Shown: positions 15,924 through 27,040 of the stretch, one piece after another
How positions within the stretch are numbered: position 1 is the stretch's first letter
Layout: each line of letters opens with the position of its first letter
DNA from: Vulgatibacter incomptus
GTDB lineage: Bacteria > Myxococcota > Myxococcia > Myxococcales > Vulgatibacteraceae
NCBI RefSeq assembly: GCF_001263175.1
Contig: NZ_CP012332.1
Span: forward strand, 3,163,501-3,227,500
DNA length: 64,000 nucleotides
Reading direction: 5' to 3'
Notes under the pieces: generated by a model
Database searches by the model: none
Told to the model about the DNA's origin: nothing
Seen by the model: the letters and a program-made list of their open reading frames with translations, nothing else
Translations under genes and position numbers: made by a program

Positions 15924-16952
15924 ATGCACCTGCTCCGCGACGTCGCACCCTCGGACCTGCCAGGCCTGAAGCGCCTGGCCGAGGTGCTGAACACGGTCAA
16001 CCTCCCCAACGACGAGGAGGCGCTGCAATCCATCATCGACAAGTCCGTCCGCTCGTTTGGCGGACGGATCCGCGATCCCCTCCAACGCGAATACCTCTTC
16101 GTCCTCGAGGAGACCCGGACCGGACGGCTGGTCGGCACCTCGATGGTGATCGCCCAGCACGGCACCTTCGAAGCGCCCCACGTCTTCTTCGAGGTCTCGC
16201 AGCGCCAGAGCTACTCGTCGACGATCGAACGCCACTTCCAGCACACGGTGCTCTCGATCGCCTACCACTACGAGGGCCCCACCGAGATCGGCGGGCTGGT
16301 GGTGGATCCGGAGCTGCGCGGGCAGAACAAACCCGGCAAGCAGCTCTCCTACGTGCGCTTCCTCTTCATCGGCATGCACCGGCCGTGGTTCCGCGATCAC
16401 GTGCTGGCCGAGCTGCTCCCGCCCCTCCTCCCGGACGGCCGATCGCTGTTGTGGGAGACGCTGGGGAAGAAGTTCACCGGGCTGAGCTACATGGAGGCCG
16501 ACCGCCTCAGCCGGCAGAACAAAGAGTTCATCAAGGAGCTCTTTCCCCAGTCGGACATCTACGCGACGCTCTTCCCGGAGCGGGTGCAGAAGGTGATCGG
16601 CCGGGTGGGCCCCAACACCGAGGGCGTGAAGAAGATGCTCGAGCGGATCGGCTTTCGCTACATGGAGCGGATCGATCCCTTCGACGGCGGCCCCCACTTC
16701 GAGGCGCGCACGAGTGACGTCTCCCTGATCCGCTCGCTCCGCCGCTGCAAGGTCCTGGACGAGGACCTGCTCCGGGAGGACGACCACGAATGCGTGCTCG
16801 TCGCCGCCGAGCACAAGGATCCCAACAACCGGTTCCGGGCGGTGAAGAGCCCCGCCCGCGTCGAGGGCGATCAGATCTGCCTGCCCGGCTGGGCCCGGGA
16901 TCTCCTCGGCGTATCCGCCGGCGACAAGGTGGCCTCCATCCCGTTCGAGTGA
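15924..16952 (+). CDS. astA: Arginine N-succinyltransferase-like protein (AstA)
   Basis: GNAT-superfamily enzyme; AstA transfers succinyl from succinyl-CoA to arginine in the first step of the AST catabolic pathway. The 342 residues match the family length, with typical blocks LRDVAPSDLPGL, LVGTSMVIAQHG, GGLVVDPELRGQ and YMEADRLSRQNKEFIKELFP. GAGAAGGAT precedes ATG 15924. None of the other AST genes (astB, astC, astD, astE) lies in the window; the only neighbour is the M20 deacylase just upstream, which suggests a succinylated intermediate handled differently from the Escherichia coli pathway. Confidence 0.88.
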   Translation: MHLLRDVAPSDLPGLKRLAEVLNTVNLPNDEEALQSIIDKSVRSFGGRIRDPLQREYLFVLEETRTGRLVGTSMVIAQHGTFEAPHVFFEVSQRQSYSSTIERHFQHTVLSIAYHYEGPTEIGGLVVDPELRGQNKPGKQLSYVRFLFIGMHRPWFRDHVLAELLPPLLPDGRSLLWETLGKKFTGLSYMEADRLSRQNKEFIKELFPQSDIYATLFPERVQKVIGRVGPNTEGVKKMLERIGFRYMERIDPFDGGPHFEARTSDVSLIRSLRRCKVLDEDLLREDDHECVLVAAEHKDPNNRFRAVKSPARVEGDQICLPGWARDLLGVSAGDKVASIPFE

Positions 16953-17091
16953 CGGCCGCCCCGAGGGGCCCTGGCTTCCCTTTTTTCCCGTTCTCGGCGA
17001 TCTGGCGCGTGCCCGGGTGACACGTCTGCGAGTCCGCGGTGTTCTACCCGGACGAACGCGGAGGCACTGGCCGCGGGAGAGGGAGAGAGGC

Positions 17092-17574
17092 TTGGCCGTC
17101 GACGTCGAGGAGCTCTACGAGCGCTACGGGCCCATGGTCCTGCGCAGGTGCCGCTCGCTGTTGCGGGACGACGACCGCGCGCTCGACGCGATGCAGGACG
17201 TCTTCGTGCAGGTGCTGCGCCACGAAGCGCGGCTCTCCGCGGAGGCGCCTGCCGGGCTCCTCCTGCGGATGGCGACCAACGTCTGCCTGAACCTGATCCG
17301 GAGAAACCGCCGCAAGCCGGAGGATCCGAAGGAGGAGCTCCTGCTCCGGATCGCCTCGGACGATCGGCTGGAGTCCCGATCGATCGCGCGGGCGGCGCTC
17401 TCGAGGCTCTTCGGCAAGGAGCAGGAGAGCACGCGGACGATGGCGGTGATGCATCTGGTCGACGGTTTGACGCTGGAGGAGGTCGCCCGAGAGGTGGGCC
17501 TCTCCGTCTCCGGCGTGCGCAAGCGGCTGCGAACGCTCAAGGAGCGGGCTGTCGCGATGGAAGAGGCGGCGTGA
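17092..17574 (+). CDS. ECF-type RNA polymerase sigma factor
   Basis: Sigma70-family extracytoplasmic-function factor of about 160 residues. Region 2 is visible as LYERYGPMVLRRCRSLLRDD, then ALDAMQDVFVQVLRH and MATNVCLNLIRRNRRKP. Region 4 is the C-terminal helix-turn-helix LTLEEVAREVGLSVSGVRKRLRTLKERA. I place the start at TTG 17092, directly after a GAGAGAGG stretch, because the frame upstream (to 17017) encodes nonhomologous Arg-rich sequence. The stop overlaps the next gene by one base. It is first in a three-gene operon with a membrane anti-sigma-like protein and a caspase-fold outer-membrane protein. Confidence 0.88.
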   Translation: MAVDVEELYERYGPMVLRRCRSLLRDDDRALDAMQDVFVQVLRHEARLSAEAPAGLLLRMATNVCLNLIRRNRRKPEDPKEELLLRIASDDRLESRSIARAALSRLFGKEQESTRTMAVMHLVDGLTLEEVAREVGLSVSGVRKRLRTLKERAVAMEEAA

Positions 17575-18395
17575 TGGAAAGACGCGTTCCCGACTGGCTC
17601 CTGGAAAAACTGGCCCTCGGCGAGCTCGGCCGCGACGAGGCCGCCGGAGTCCGCAGGCGCCTCGAGGCGGAGGATGGCGGCGAGGCGAGGTTGAAGTCGC
17701 TTCACGCCTCCAATCGCGAGCTCCTCGAGCGATACCCCGCAGCTCCCATGGCCCGCGCCATCCGGCAGAAGGTCGATGGACGACGAGGGGCCTTCGCGCC
17801 AGCGAGCTCCGCACCCGCGCGCTCAGCCTCGCGGCAGCCGGCCTTCGGCCGCCGCCTCGTCCTGGGCGTGGCGGCAGCGGCGCCCGTCGCCTTGGCGGCG
17901 GTCCTTCTGATCGCGGACGGCTCCCCGGCGCCGATCGTCGATCCGCGCGGCCCCGAGACCACCCGATCCAAAGGGCTGTCGCCGCTCCTCCAGGTCCATC
18001 GCCAGGGCGCAGAGGCCGCCGAGCTACTGGCGGACGGCGCGGACGTTCGCGCCCACGAGATCCTCCAGCTCAGCTACATCGCCGCCGGATCGGCCTACGG
18101 GGTCATCCTCTCGATCGACGGCAGCGCGAGCGTGACCCGTCACCTCCCCGAAGCGGGGGAGGCCGCCAGCCTCCTCGAGTCGAGCGGCGCAGTCGCCCTC
18201 CCCCACGCCTTCGAGCTCGACGACGCCCCGGGTTTCGAACGCTTCGTCTTCGTGACCGCACCCGAGCCCTTCGCCGTCGAGCCCGTGATCGCCGCGGCGC
18301 GACGGGTCGCCTCGGATCCCGCCGCCGATCGCGTCCCCCTCGCCCTCCCGGCAGGCCTCGAGCAGGCCTCGTTCCTCGTGAGGAAGCCCCGATGA
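17574..18395 (+). CDS. Membrane anti-sigma-factor-like protein
   Basis: Product of 273 residues encoded directly after the ECF sigma factor, sharing one base (TGATG). The N-terminal 70 residues are charged and helical (DWLLEKLALGELGRDEAAGV), like anti-sigma domains without a clear zinc motif. One transmembrane helix lies at about 100-117 (VLGVAAAAPVALAAVLLIA) and a periplasmic beta-rich domain of about 150 residues follows (ILQLSYIAAGSAYGVILSIDG). The layout suggests that it holds the sigma factor at the membrane and senses an envelope signal. GTG 17571 could also serve as start. Function is inferred from position and topology; the family is not recognised from sequence. Confidence 0.75.
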   Translation: MERRVPDWLLEKLALGELGRDEAAGVRRRLEAEDGGEARLKSLHASNRELLERYPAAPMARAIRQKVDGRRGAFAPASSAPARSASRQPAFGRRLVLGVAAAAPVALAAVLLIADGSPAPIVDPRGPETTRSKGLSPLLQVHRQGAEAAELLADGADVRAHEILQLSYIAAGSAYGVILSIDGSASVTRHLPEAGEAASLLESSGAVALPHAFELDDAPGFERFVFVTAPEPFAVEPVIAAARRVASDPAADRVPLALPAGLEQASFLVRKPR

Positions 18396-20875
18396 AATCC
18401 GTTCTTTCCGCCCTGCTGCTCCTGAACCTCGCGATCGCCCCGACGGCCTCGGCGGAACATCCTCAGCCGACCCGGCGCTTCAGCCTGATCGTCGGCGCGA
18501 ACGACGGCGGCGCGGGTCGCGTCCGCCTCCGCTACGCGGGCTCCGACGCCGACGCCGTCGCGCGGCTCTTCGTCGAGCTCGGAGGGATCTCCCGCGGCGA
18601 CCAGGTCGTCCTCCTCGATCCCGACCGGGCTGCGCTCCAGCGGGGCCTCGAGGAAGTGCGAAAGCGGCTCGCCCGTGCCCCGGCAGAGGGATCGCGACCC
18701 GAGCTCTTCTTCTACTACTCCGGCCATTCCGATGAGGAGGGCCTCCTCCTCGGTGGCGAGCGCTTCGGCTACGCGGAGCTCCGCCACGCCCTCGACGAGA
18801 TGCCGGCGGACGTGCGCGTCGCCATCCTCGACTCCTGCGCGTCGGGCGCCCTCACCCGCCGCAAGGGGGGCGTGGCGCGGCCGTCGTTCCTGGTCGACGC
18901 CTCCACTGCGGTGAAGGGCCACGCCTTCCTCACGGCCAGCTCCGCCGACGAGGCGGCGCAGGAGTCCGACCGCCTCGGCGCCTCCTTCTTCACCCACCAC
19001 CTCGTCTCGGGCCTCCGCGGCGCCGCCGACTCCACGGGGAGCGGCAAGGTCACGCTCACCGAGGCCTACCGCTACGCCTTCCGCGAGACCCTGGCCCAGA
19101 CCGAGCGCACCACCGGCGGCGCCCAGCACCCTGGCTACGAGATGCAGCTCGTCGGCTCCGGCGATCTGGTGATGACCGACCTGCGCGCCACCTCCGCCGG
19201 GCTGGTCGTGGGCGACGACGTCGAAGGCCGCATCTACGTCCGCGACGTCGCGGGCAGCCTCGTGGTGGAGGTGCGCAAGCTGCCGGCCGCGCCGCTCGAG
19301 CTCGGTCTGGCGCCGGGGGACTACACCCTCACCCTCGAGGAGAGGGGCTCCCTCTACGAATCCCGGATCGTCCTCACCGAGGGCAGGCGTACCCGGCTCG
19401 ACCGCGCGCAGCTCCGCGAGGTCCAGGGCGAGGCAACGGTGCGGCGAGGCGGCGACGATGCCCCCGGCGTCGACGGATCCGCGAAAGATTACGAGGTCAT
19501 CCCCTTCAGCGCCGCCGTCTTCCCCGAGATCGGCTCCTCCCGCCGCACGATCAATCACTTCGGGCTCCACCTGATTGGAGGCCGCGCCACCCGCCTCGAC
19601 GGGACCCAGATCAGCCTCGGCTTCAACATGGTCGACGAGCTCGCCGACGGCGCGCAGGTCACCTCTGGCGCGAACTTCGCCGGCGGCGGACTCAGCGGGA
19701 CCCAGGTCGCAGTCGGCGCCAACTTCTCGGGTGGCCGCGTGGGCGGCTCCCAGGTCTCCATCGGCGCCAACGTCGCCGATGGGGAGCTGAGCGGAGCACA
19801 GGTCTCCGTCGGCGCGAACCATGCCGGCGGCCGCATGGAAGGCGCGCAGGTGTCCGTGGGCGCGAACTTCGCAGGAGGCGACGCGAGCGGATCCCAGATC
19901 TCCGTCGGCACGAACTTCGCGGGTGGGAACCTGGACGGAGCTCAGATCGGCGTCGGGGTGAACGGCACGCCCGGGCGCGTCGACGGCTACCAGGCCTCGG
20001 TAGGGGGAAACTACGCCGGAGGCGACGTCGTGGGCGCCCAGCTCGGCGTCGGGGCCAACTTCGCGCGCGGCGACTTCAACGGGCTCCAGGCGGCGGTCGG
20101 CGCGAACGTCGTCACCGGCTCCTTCGTGGGCGCCCAGCTCGGCGTAGGCGCGAGCGTCATCGGAGGTGACTTCCGGGGCCTCCAGACCTCGGTCGGCGCC
20201 AGCGTCGTCGGCGAGCGGATGTCCGGGCTCCAGACCGGTGTCCTCGGCTACGCCCGCAGCCTCGACGGCCTCCAGCTCTCCCTCGTCAACGTGGCGGGCG
20301 AGGTCTCGGGCTCGCAGATCGGCCTCGTAAACATCTCCGGCGGCTCGACCGACTTCCAGCTCGGCCTCGTCAACTACGCCGACGACTCCGACGCGGCCAT
20401 TGGCGTCGTGAACGTCTCGCGGAAGGGCCGCAAGGATCTCGAGCTCTTCGCGACCGACGTGAACTACGTCAACCTCGCCGCCAAGCTCGGCTCGCGCTAC
20501 ACCTACGGGATCCTCACCGCCGGCGTCTCGCCGGGCCGCGAGGAGCCCGGCACCCGATGGAGCTTCGGCGCCGGCGTTGGCACCCGCCTCGACCTCGGCT
20601 GGACCGTCGACTTCCTCGACCTCGACCTCACCGCCCACAACGTCCACCGAGGCTGGAACTTCGATTCCAGCACCCTCCTCAACGTGCTGCGCATGGGCGC
20701 GGGCTTCCGCTTCGCCGAGAGGTTCGCGGTGGTCCTCGGCCCCACGCTGAACCTCAACCTGGACTTCTACGCGACGGATCGCTCCAAGATCGGCCTCGTC
20801 CCCGGCCTGCACCACGCGGGGAAGAACGTCGACCTCCGCTTCTGGCCCGGCGTGTTCGCGGGCGTCCAGATCTGA
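18392..20875 (+). CDS. Secreted caspase-fold (C14) protein fused to 16-residue repeats and an outer-membrane barrel
   Basis: Product of 827 residues starting with a signal peptide (about 1-22, ending TASAE). The caspase-like domain spans about 25-270 with catalytic His in FFYYSGHSDEEG and Cys in VAILDSCASGAL. After a beta-rich linker come 13 consecutive 16-residue units from residue 406 (QVSVGANFAGGDASGS type), then four units of 14-15 residues (QLSLVNVAGEVSGS). These resemble the surface repeats of Leptospira LA_2272-type proteins and should form a beta solenoid. The last 130 residues look like an outer-membrane barrel (VDFLDLDLTAHNVHRGWNF, FWPGVFAGVQI). ATG overlaps the anti-sigma stop. A protease anchored in the outer membrane is inferred. 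Confidence 0.85.
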   Translation: MKSVLSALLLLNLAIAPTASAEHPQPTRRFSLIVGANDGGAGRVRLRYAGSDADAVARLFVELGGISRGDQVVLLDPDRAALQRGLEEVRKRLARAPAEGSRPELFFYYSGHSDEEGLLLGGERFGYAELRHALDEMPADVRVAILDSCASGALTRRKGGVARPSFLVDASTAVKGHAFLTASSADEAAQESDRLGASFFTHHLVSGLRGAADSTGSGKVTLTEAYRYAFRETLAQTERTTGGAQHPGYEMQLVGSGDLVMTDLRATSAGLVVGDDVEGRIYVRDVAGSLVVEVRKLPAAPLELGLAPGDYTLTLEERGSLYESRIVLTEGRRTRLDRAQLREVQGEATVRRGGDDAPGVDGSAKDYEVIPFSAAVFPEIGSSRRTINHFGLHLIGGRATRLDGTQISLGFNMVDELADGAQVTSGANFAGGGLSGTQVAVGANFSGGRVGGSQVSIGANVADGELSGAQVSVGANHAGGRMEGAQVSVGANFAGGDASGSQISVGTNFAGGNLDGAQIGVGVNGTPGRVDGYQASVGGNYAGGDVVGAQLGVGANFARGDFNGLQAAVGANVVTGSFVGAQLGVGASVIGGDFRGLQTSVGASVVGERMSGLQTGVLGYARSLDGLQLSLVNVAGEVSGSQIGLVNISGGSTDFQLGLVNYADDSDAAIGVVNVSRKGRKDLELFATDVNYVNLAAKLGSRYTYGILTAGVSPGREEPGTRWSFGAGVGTRLDLGWTVDFLDLDLTAHNVHRGWNFDSSTLLNVLRMGAGFRFAERFAVVLGPTLNLNLDFYATDRSKIGLVPGLHHAGKNVDLRFWPGVFAGVQI

Positions 20876-20892
20876 GCTCTCGCCAGGCGTAG

Positions 20893-20929
20893 GAAGGAAT
20901 CGGCCCCGCAGGACGGGGCCGATTCCTTC
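20893..20929. terminator. Perfect bidirectional hairpin terminator
   Basis: Arms GAAGGAATCGGCCCC (20893-20907) and GGGGCCGATTCCTTC (20915-20929) pair perfectly over 15 bp around a 7-nt loop. It sits 17 nt after the caspase-fold gene and 6 nt from the end of convergent argB, so it probably terminates both. There is no long T-run on either side. Confidence 0.75.
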
Positions 20930-20935
20930 ACGAGC

Positions 20936-21772
20936 TCACGCCGCGGCGAAGACGGTACCGGAAGAGCCGGGCTCGGCGGCCTCGGCGAGGAGCTGGCCCG
21001 GGCCGGCGCCACAGACGTGGACCGCCTCGATTCCTGCGGCGAGGCCGCCCAGGGCCTCCTGCACCTTCGGGATCATCCCGCCGGTGATCACGCCGTCGGC
21101 GATGAGGCGGTCGGACTCGGCGGGCGTGAGGCGGGGGAGCCTCGTGGCGGGATCCTTGGCATCGCGGAGGACGCCGGGAACACCGGCGACCAGCAGGAGC
21201 TTGGCAGCGCGCAGCTCGGCGGCCACGCGCGTGGCCACGGTGTCGGCGTTGATGTTGTAGACGTTGCCCTTCGCGTCGCCCGAGAGCGAGGAGATCGCCG
21301 GGACGTAGCCGGCAGCGGCGAGCGTCTCGAGCAGCGCGCAGTTCACGCCGACCACGTCGCCGACCCAGCCGAGATCGACGGGCTCGGGCGGGCCGCCGGT
21401 GATCACCCGCGGCGGCCGCTTGACCGCGTCGACGAGGCCCGCGGAGACGCCGGCCAGGCCGACGACGTTCACGCCGTGCGAGCGGAGCTGGGCGGCGAGA
21501 TCTACGCTGGCTTCTCCTGCGAGGGCCTGCTTCATCACGCGGAGCACGGCTTCGTCGGTGACGCGGCGGCCGCCGATCTGCTTGGGCTCCAGGCCGAGGC
21601 GACGGGTGAGCTCGTTGGCCTGGGGGCCGCCACCGTGGACTATGGCGACTCGCACGCCGGCCTCGCGGAAGGCGTGGATCGCCTCCGCGACGCCGGCGAG
21701 CTTGCCGGGCGCCAGCAGCTCGCCGCCGAGCTTGATCACGAACCATCGACCGCGATGAGCCGAGAGCGTCAT
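20936..21772 (-). CDS. argB: Acetylglutamate kinase
   Basis: Second step of arginine biosynthesis, phosphorylating N-acetylglutamate. The 278-residue amino-acid-kinase fold shows FVIKLGGELLAPG (phosphate loop Lys), VAIVHGGGPQANELTRRLGL, NVYNINADTVATRVAAEL and GVITGGMIPKVQEAL. I prefer ATG 21772, which has TGGAGG 8 nt upstream, over ATG 21787. It follows argC by about 60 nt on the same strand, so the two form an argCB operon read toward the shared terminator. Confidence 0.95.
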   Translation of the reverse strand: MTLSAHRGRWFVIKLGGELLAPGKLAGVAEAIHAFREAGVRVAIVHGGGPQANELTRRLGLEPKQIGGRRVTDEAVLRVMKQALAGEASVDLAAQLRSHGVNVVGLAGVSAGLVDAVKRPPRVITGGPPEPVDLGWVGDVVGVNCALLETLAAAGYVPAISSLSGDAKGNVYNINADTVATRVAAELRAAKLLLVAGVPGVLRDAKDPATRLPRLTPAESDRLIADGVITGGMIPKVQEALGGLAAGIEAVHVCGAGPGQLLAEAAEPGSSGTVFAAA

Positions 21773-21834
21773 GGATGTGGCCTCCATCTACCCGCGAAGC
21801 ACGTCACTTGAAGTGAGAAGAACGAGCACTCGAC

Positions 21835-22887
<1,053 letters not shown>

Positions 22888-22981
22888 CTTCGATTCCCTT
22901 TCGCGAAAAGCTCCGGCGGGACTCTAACCGAGCCCAAGCCCTCCCGCAGCTCGTCCTGCGCGTGGACTATTTGTAGATTAA

Positions 22982-23010
22982 TTGACTGTACGCCGCGGCT
23001 GGAATAGGCA
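22982..23010 (+). promoter_or_regulatory. Possible sigma70 promoter for small outer-membrane protein
   Basis: TTGACT (22982-22987), 17 nt and TAGGCA (23005-23010) lie about 50 nt upstream of the barrel-protein start, in a locally AT-rich stretch of the argC divergent region. The -10 match is weak. Confidence 0.4.
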
Positions 23011-23060
23011 TGGCACCGTTGGCCCGATCTCCAAAGAACCTTTCGGGCTCGGAGTAATCC

Positions 23061-23639
23061 ATGCGCATTCGTCTGCTTCCCCTTGCCGCCGCGGCCCTCC
23101 TCGCGATCCCCGCGGCCGCGTCTGCGAAGACCTCCTCGACCAGCGTCATCTCGCCCGGTGAGCTCAGCGTCGGCGCCGAGCTCTTCCAGGAGTTCAACCT
23201 GGCCCGCGGGACGGGCCTTGAATCCAGCGGGCTCACCGAGTTCTCGCCGTCCGCGGGCTTCGTGGTCCGGTACGGCCTCGCCCAGGACGTCGCACTGTTG
23301 GGAACCCTCGGCTTCCTGCACCGCATCCGGGACGGCGAGGATCCCGCGACCTTCTACTCCATCGGCGCGGGCGTCCAGTGGGACTTCATCAACAGCAAGT
23401 ATGCGTCCGTGCTCCTTCGCGCCGGCGCGCAGTTCCTCCCGCGGTTGAGCCGGAAGGACAACGAGCTGCACCAGACCCTGGGCGTGCGCTTCTACGCGGG
23501 CCCCGGCGTCGAGGCCCGGGTGACCGAGGCGCTCTCGCTCCAGTTCTCGACGGCGCTCCTCGACCTGCAGGTCGGCGGCGAGAGCACGGACGTCGACATC
23601 GGCTTCCTGCCGGCCGTCTCCGCGTTCCTCTACTTCTGA
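23061..23639 (+). CDS. Small outer-membrane beta-barrel protein
   Basis: Product of 192 residues with a clear signal peptide (RLLPLAAAALLAIPAAASA) and then alternating beta strands (ELSVGAELFQEFNLA, DVALLGTLGFLHRIRDG, GVQWDFINSKYASVLLRAG) ending in a terminal Phe (AFLYF), the usual signal for BAM-dependent barrel assembly. GGAG lies 8 nt upstream of ATG. It is a single-gene unit with a hairpin after it. It resembles OmpW/OprF-N-sized barrels, but no named family is recognised. Confidence 0.75.
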   Translation: MRIRLLPLAAAALLAIPAAASAKTSSTSVISPGELSVGAELFQEFNLARGTGLESSGLTEFSPSAGFVVRYGLAQDVALLGTLGFLHRIRDGEDPATFYSIGAGVQWDFINSKYASVLLRAGAQFLPRLSRKDNELHQTLGVRFYAGPGVEARVTEALSLQFSTALLDLQVGGESTDVDIGFLPAVSAFLYF

Positions 23640-23649
23640 GAACCCGAGG

Positions 23650-23677
23650 AGGCGCGCTTCCTTTGGGAGGCGCGCCT
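23650..23677. terminator. GC-rich hairpin after outer-membrane protein gene
   Basis: AGGCGCGC (23650-23657) and GCGCGCCT (23670-23677) pair over 8 bp around a 12-nt loop, between two convergent genes. It lacks a strong T-run, so it is a plausible rather than certain terminator. Confidence 0.45.
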
Positions 23678-23703
23678 TCTCCCGCGCTCGCTGCGCGGGG
23701 TCG

Positions 23704-24396
23704 TTACCAGGCGTCGACAATCCAGAAGACGCCGACCGCAAACGAGGCCGCGCCCACGAGGCCCCGGACGGTCCGGGCGCCGGGGCGCAGCCCGGCCCTT
23801 CCGCCCAGCCAGGCCGCTCCAGCGCCGGCAAGGGCGGCAATCACCATCGACACGACCACGCCCACGCCGAAGGCCAGCACGGAGCCGCCTAGCACGACCG
23901 GCGAGCGCTGAGCGGCAGCCGGCACCAGGGCCAGCAGCCCCCGCAGGCCGGACACCGCCATGAGCGCGCCCACCAGCGTGGCGCCGTGGCGGTGACCGTG
24001 GCCGGCGTGGCGATGCTCCATCCCCACATGGACATGCGGATGGGCGTGCTCGTCGTGCACGCCGTGCGCGTGGCTGTGGATCCGGACGACGCCGGTGGCC
24101 TCGATCACCGCCAGCGCGCCGAGGAGCGCGACCACGCCGCCGCCCGAGATCTCCGCCACCCGCTCGAACGCCTCGGGGATCGCGAGGCCCAGGAGCAGAC
24201 AGAGGCCGGCACCGACGGCCAGCACGCCGGCATGGCCCGCCCCGAAGCGCAGCGCGACCAGGAGCGCTTCCCTGAGGCTGCCGCGCTTCGCGGCGATGGT
24301 GCCGAGCGCCGCCAGGTGGTCGGCGCCCACGCCGTGGAGGACGCCGAGGCCGAAGAGGCCGGCGATGGCGAGGATCGGGTGCGGCTGGATATCCAT
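23704..24396 (-). CDS. Nickel/cobalt transporter, NicO/UreH-like
   Basis: Integral membrane protein of about 230 residues with six hydrophobic segments. The first helix carries HGVGADH, an H-x4-D-H motif as in NiCoT/NicO metal transporters. A cytoplasmic or periplasmic loop is extremely His-rich (HSHAHGVHDEHAHPHVHVG and HRHAGHGHRHG), which favours Ni2+ or Co2+. The start is ambiguous: ATG 24396 (used here) or ATG 24426. Whether it imports or exports metal cannot be decided from sequence. A cobalt role would fit the putative corrinoid uptake genes 20 kb away only loosely. Confidence 0.75.
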   Translation of the reverse strand: MDIQPHPILAIAGLFGLGVLHGVGADHLAALGTIAAKRGSLREALLVALRFGAGHAGVLAVGAGLCLLLGLAIPEAFERVAEISGGGVVALLGALAVIEATGVVRIHSHAHGVHDEHAHPHVHVGMEHRHAGHGHRHGATLVGALMAVSGLRGLLALVPAAAQRSPVVLGGSVLAFGVGVVVSMVIAALAGAGAAWLGGRAGLRPGARTVRGLVGAASFAVGVFWIVDAW

Positions 24397-24551
24397 GGGC
24401 TTCGTTCCGTCGTGTGCGAGCGCCATCGGCGCTCGGAGACCGCGTGGCGACGTTCGGCGTAGCCATAGCAGAATGGGCGGCTCGCGGCCCGGGCGGGAGG
24501 CCGGATCGCGACGGATCTTCTCGATTCCGCACAGTGCGCGTCGCGCACCTT

Positions 24552-24885
24552 CTACGGGACAGCGCCGCCGGTACCGCCCACTCCGACGCCGTCGCCGCCC
24601 GCTCCACCGGTCCCGGGATTCCCGATCGGAACCCCGAGGACCCTTTCGCAATCGAGGGAGCAGCCGCCCTTCGAGATCGTCTTGCACGAGGCTCCGTGGA
24701 GGCAATCGCCGCAGTTTCGGGCGAGGTCGGCGTTCTCGTCGTGCACCTTGCCGCACCTCTCGGAGCAGACCTGCCGGCTGATGTCGGGGAGCTGCTGGCA
24801 GAACTCGAGCTTCCCGCACGCGACGTCACAGTCGCTTGCACACGCATCGAGGCCGATCACGGCGACTGCCGCGGCGACGAAGACC

Positions 24886-24905
<20 letters not shown>
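24552..24905 (-). CDS. Small Cys-rich lipoprotein
   Basis: Product of 117 residues starting at GTG 24905, which overlaps the end of the DUF255 gene by 20 nt. A hydrophobic segment ends in a lipobox-like IGLDAC. The next 75 residues contain about ten Cys in CxxxC-type spacing ([26 protein letters not shown]). The tail is a Gly-rich stretch ([17 protein letters not shown]). The function is unknown. The overlap with a thioredoxin-like protein gene hints at a disulfide or thiol connection. Confidence 0.6.
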
Positions 24906-26964
<2,059 letters not shown>

Positions 26965-27040
26965 GGTTCACCTCCACGCACGATCGTGGATGTAGGGATC
27001 GAGCTTCCTGTATGCCAGCCGGCCAGGGGATCGGGGAGAA

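Noticed and set aside
16958-16986. Intrinsic terminator after astA (GCCCCGAGGGGC and T6)
   Set aside because: The stem leaves too small a loop, and the T-run starts about 12 nt away, so it does not form a standard terminator.
19607-20400. CRISPR-like or DNA-level repeat array
   Set aside because: The periodicity is 48 nt at protein level with degenerate DNA and no spacers; it encodes the 16-residue solenoid repeats. No CRISPR array is present in the window.
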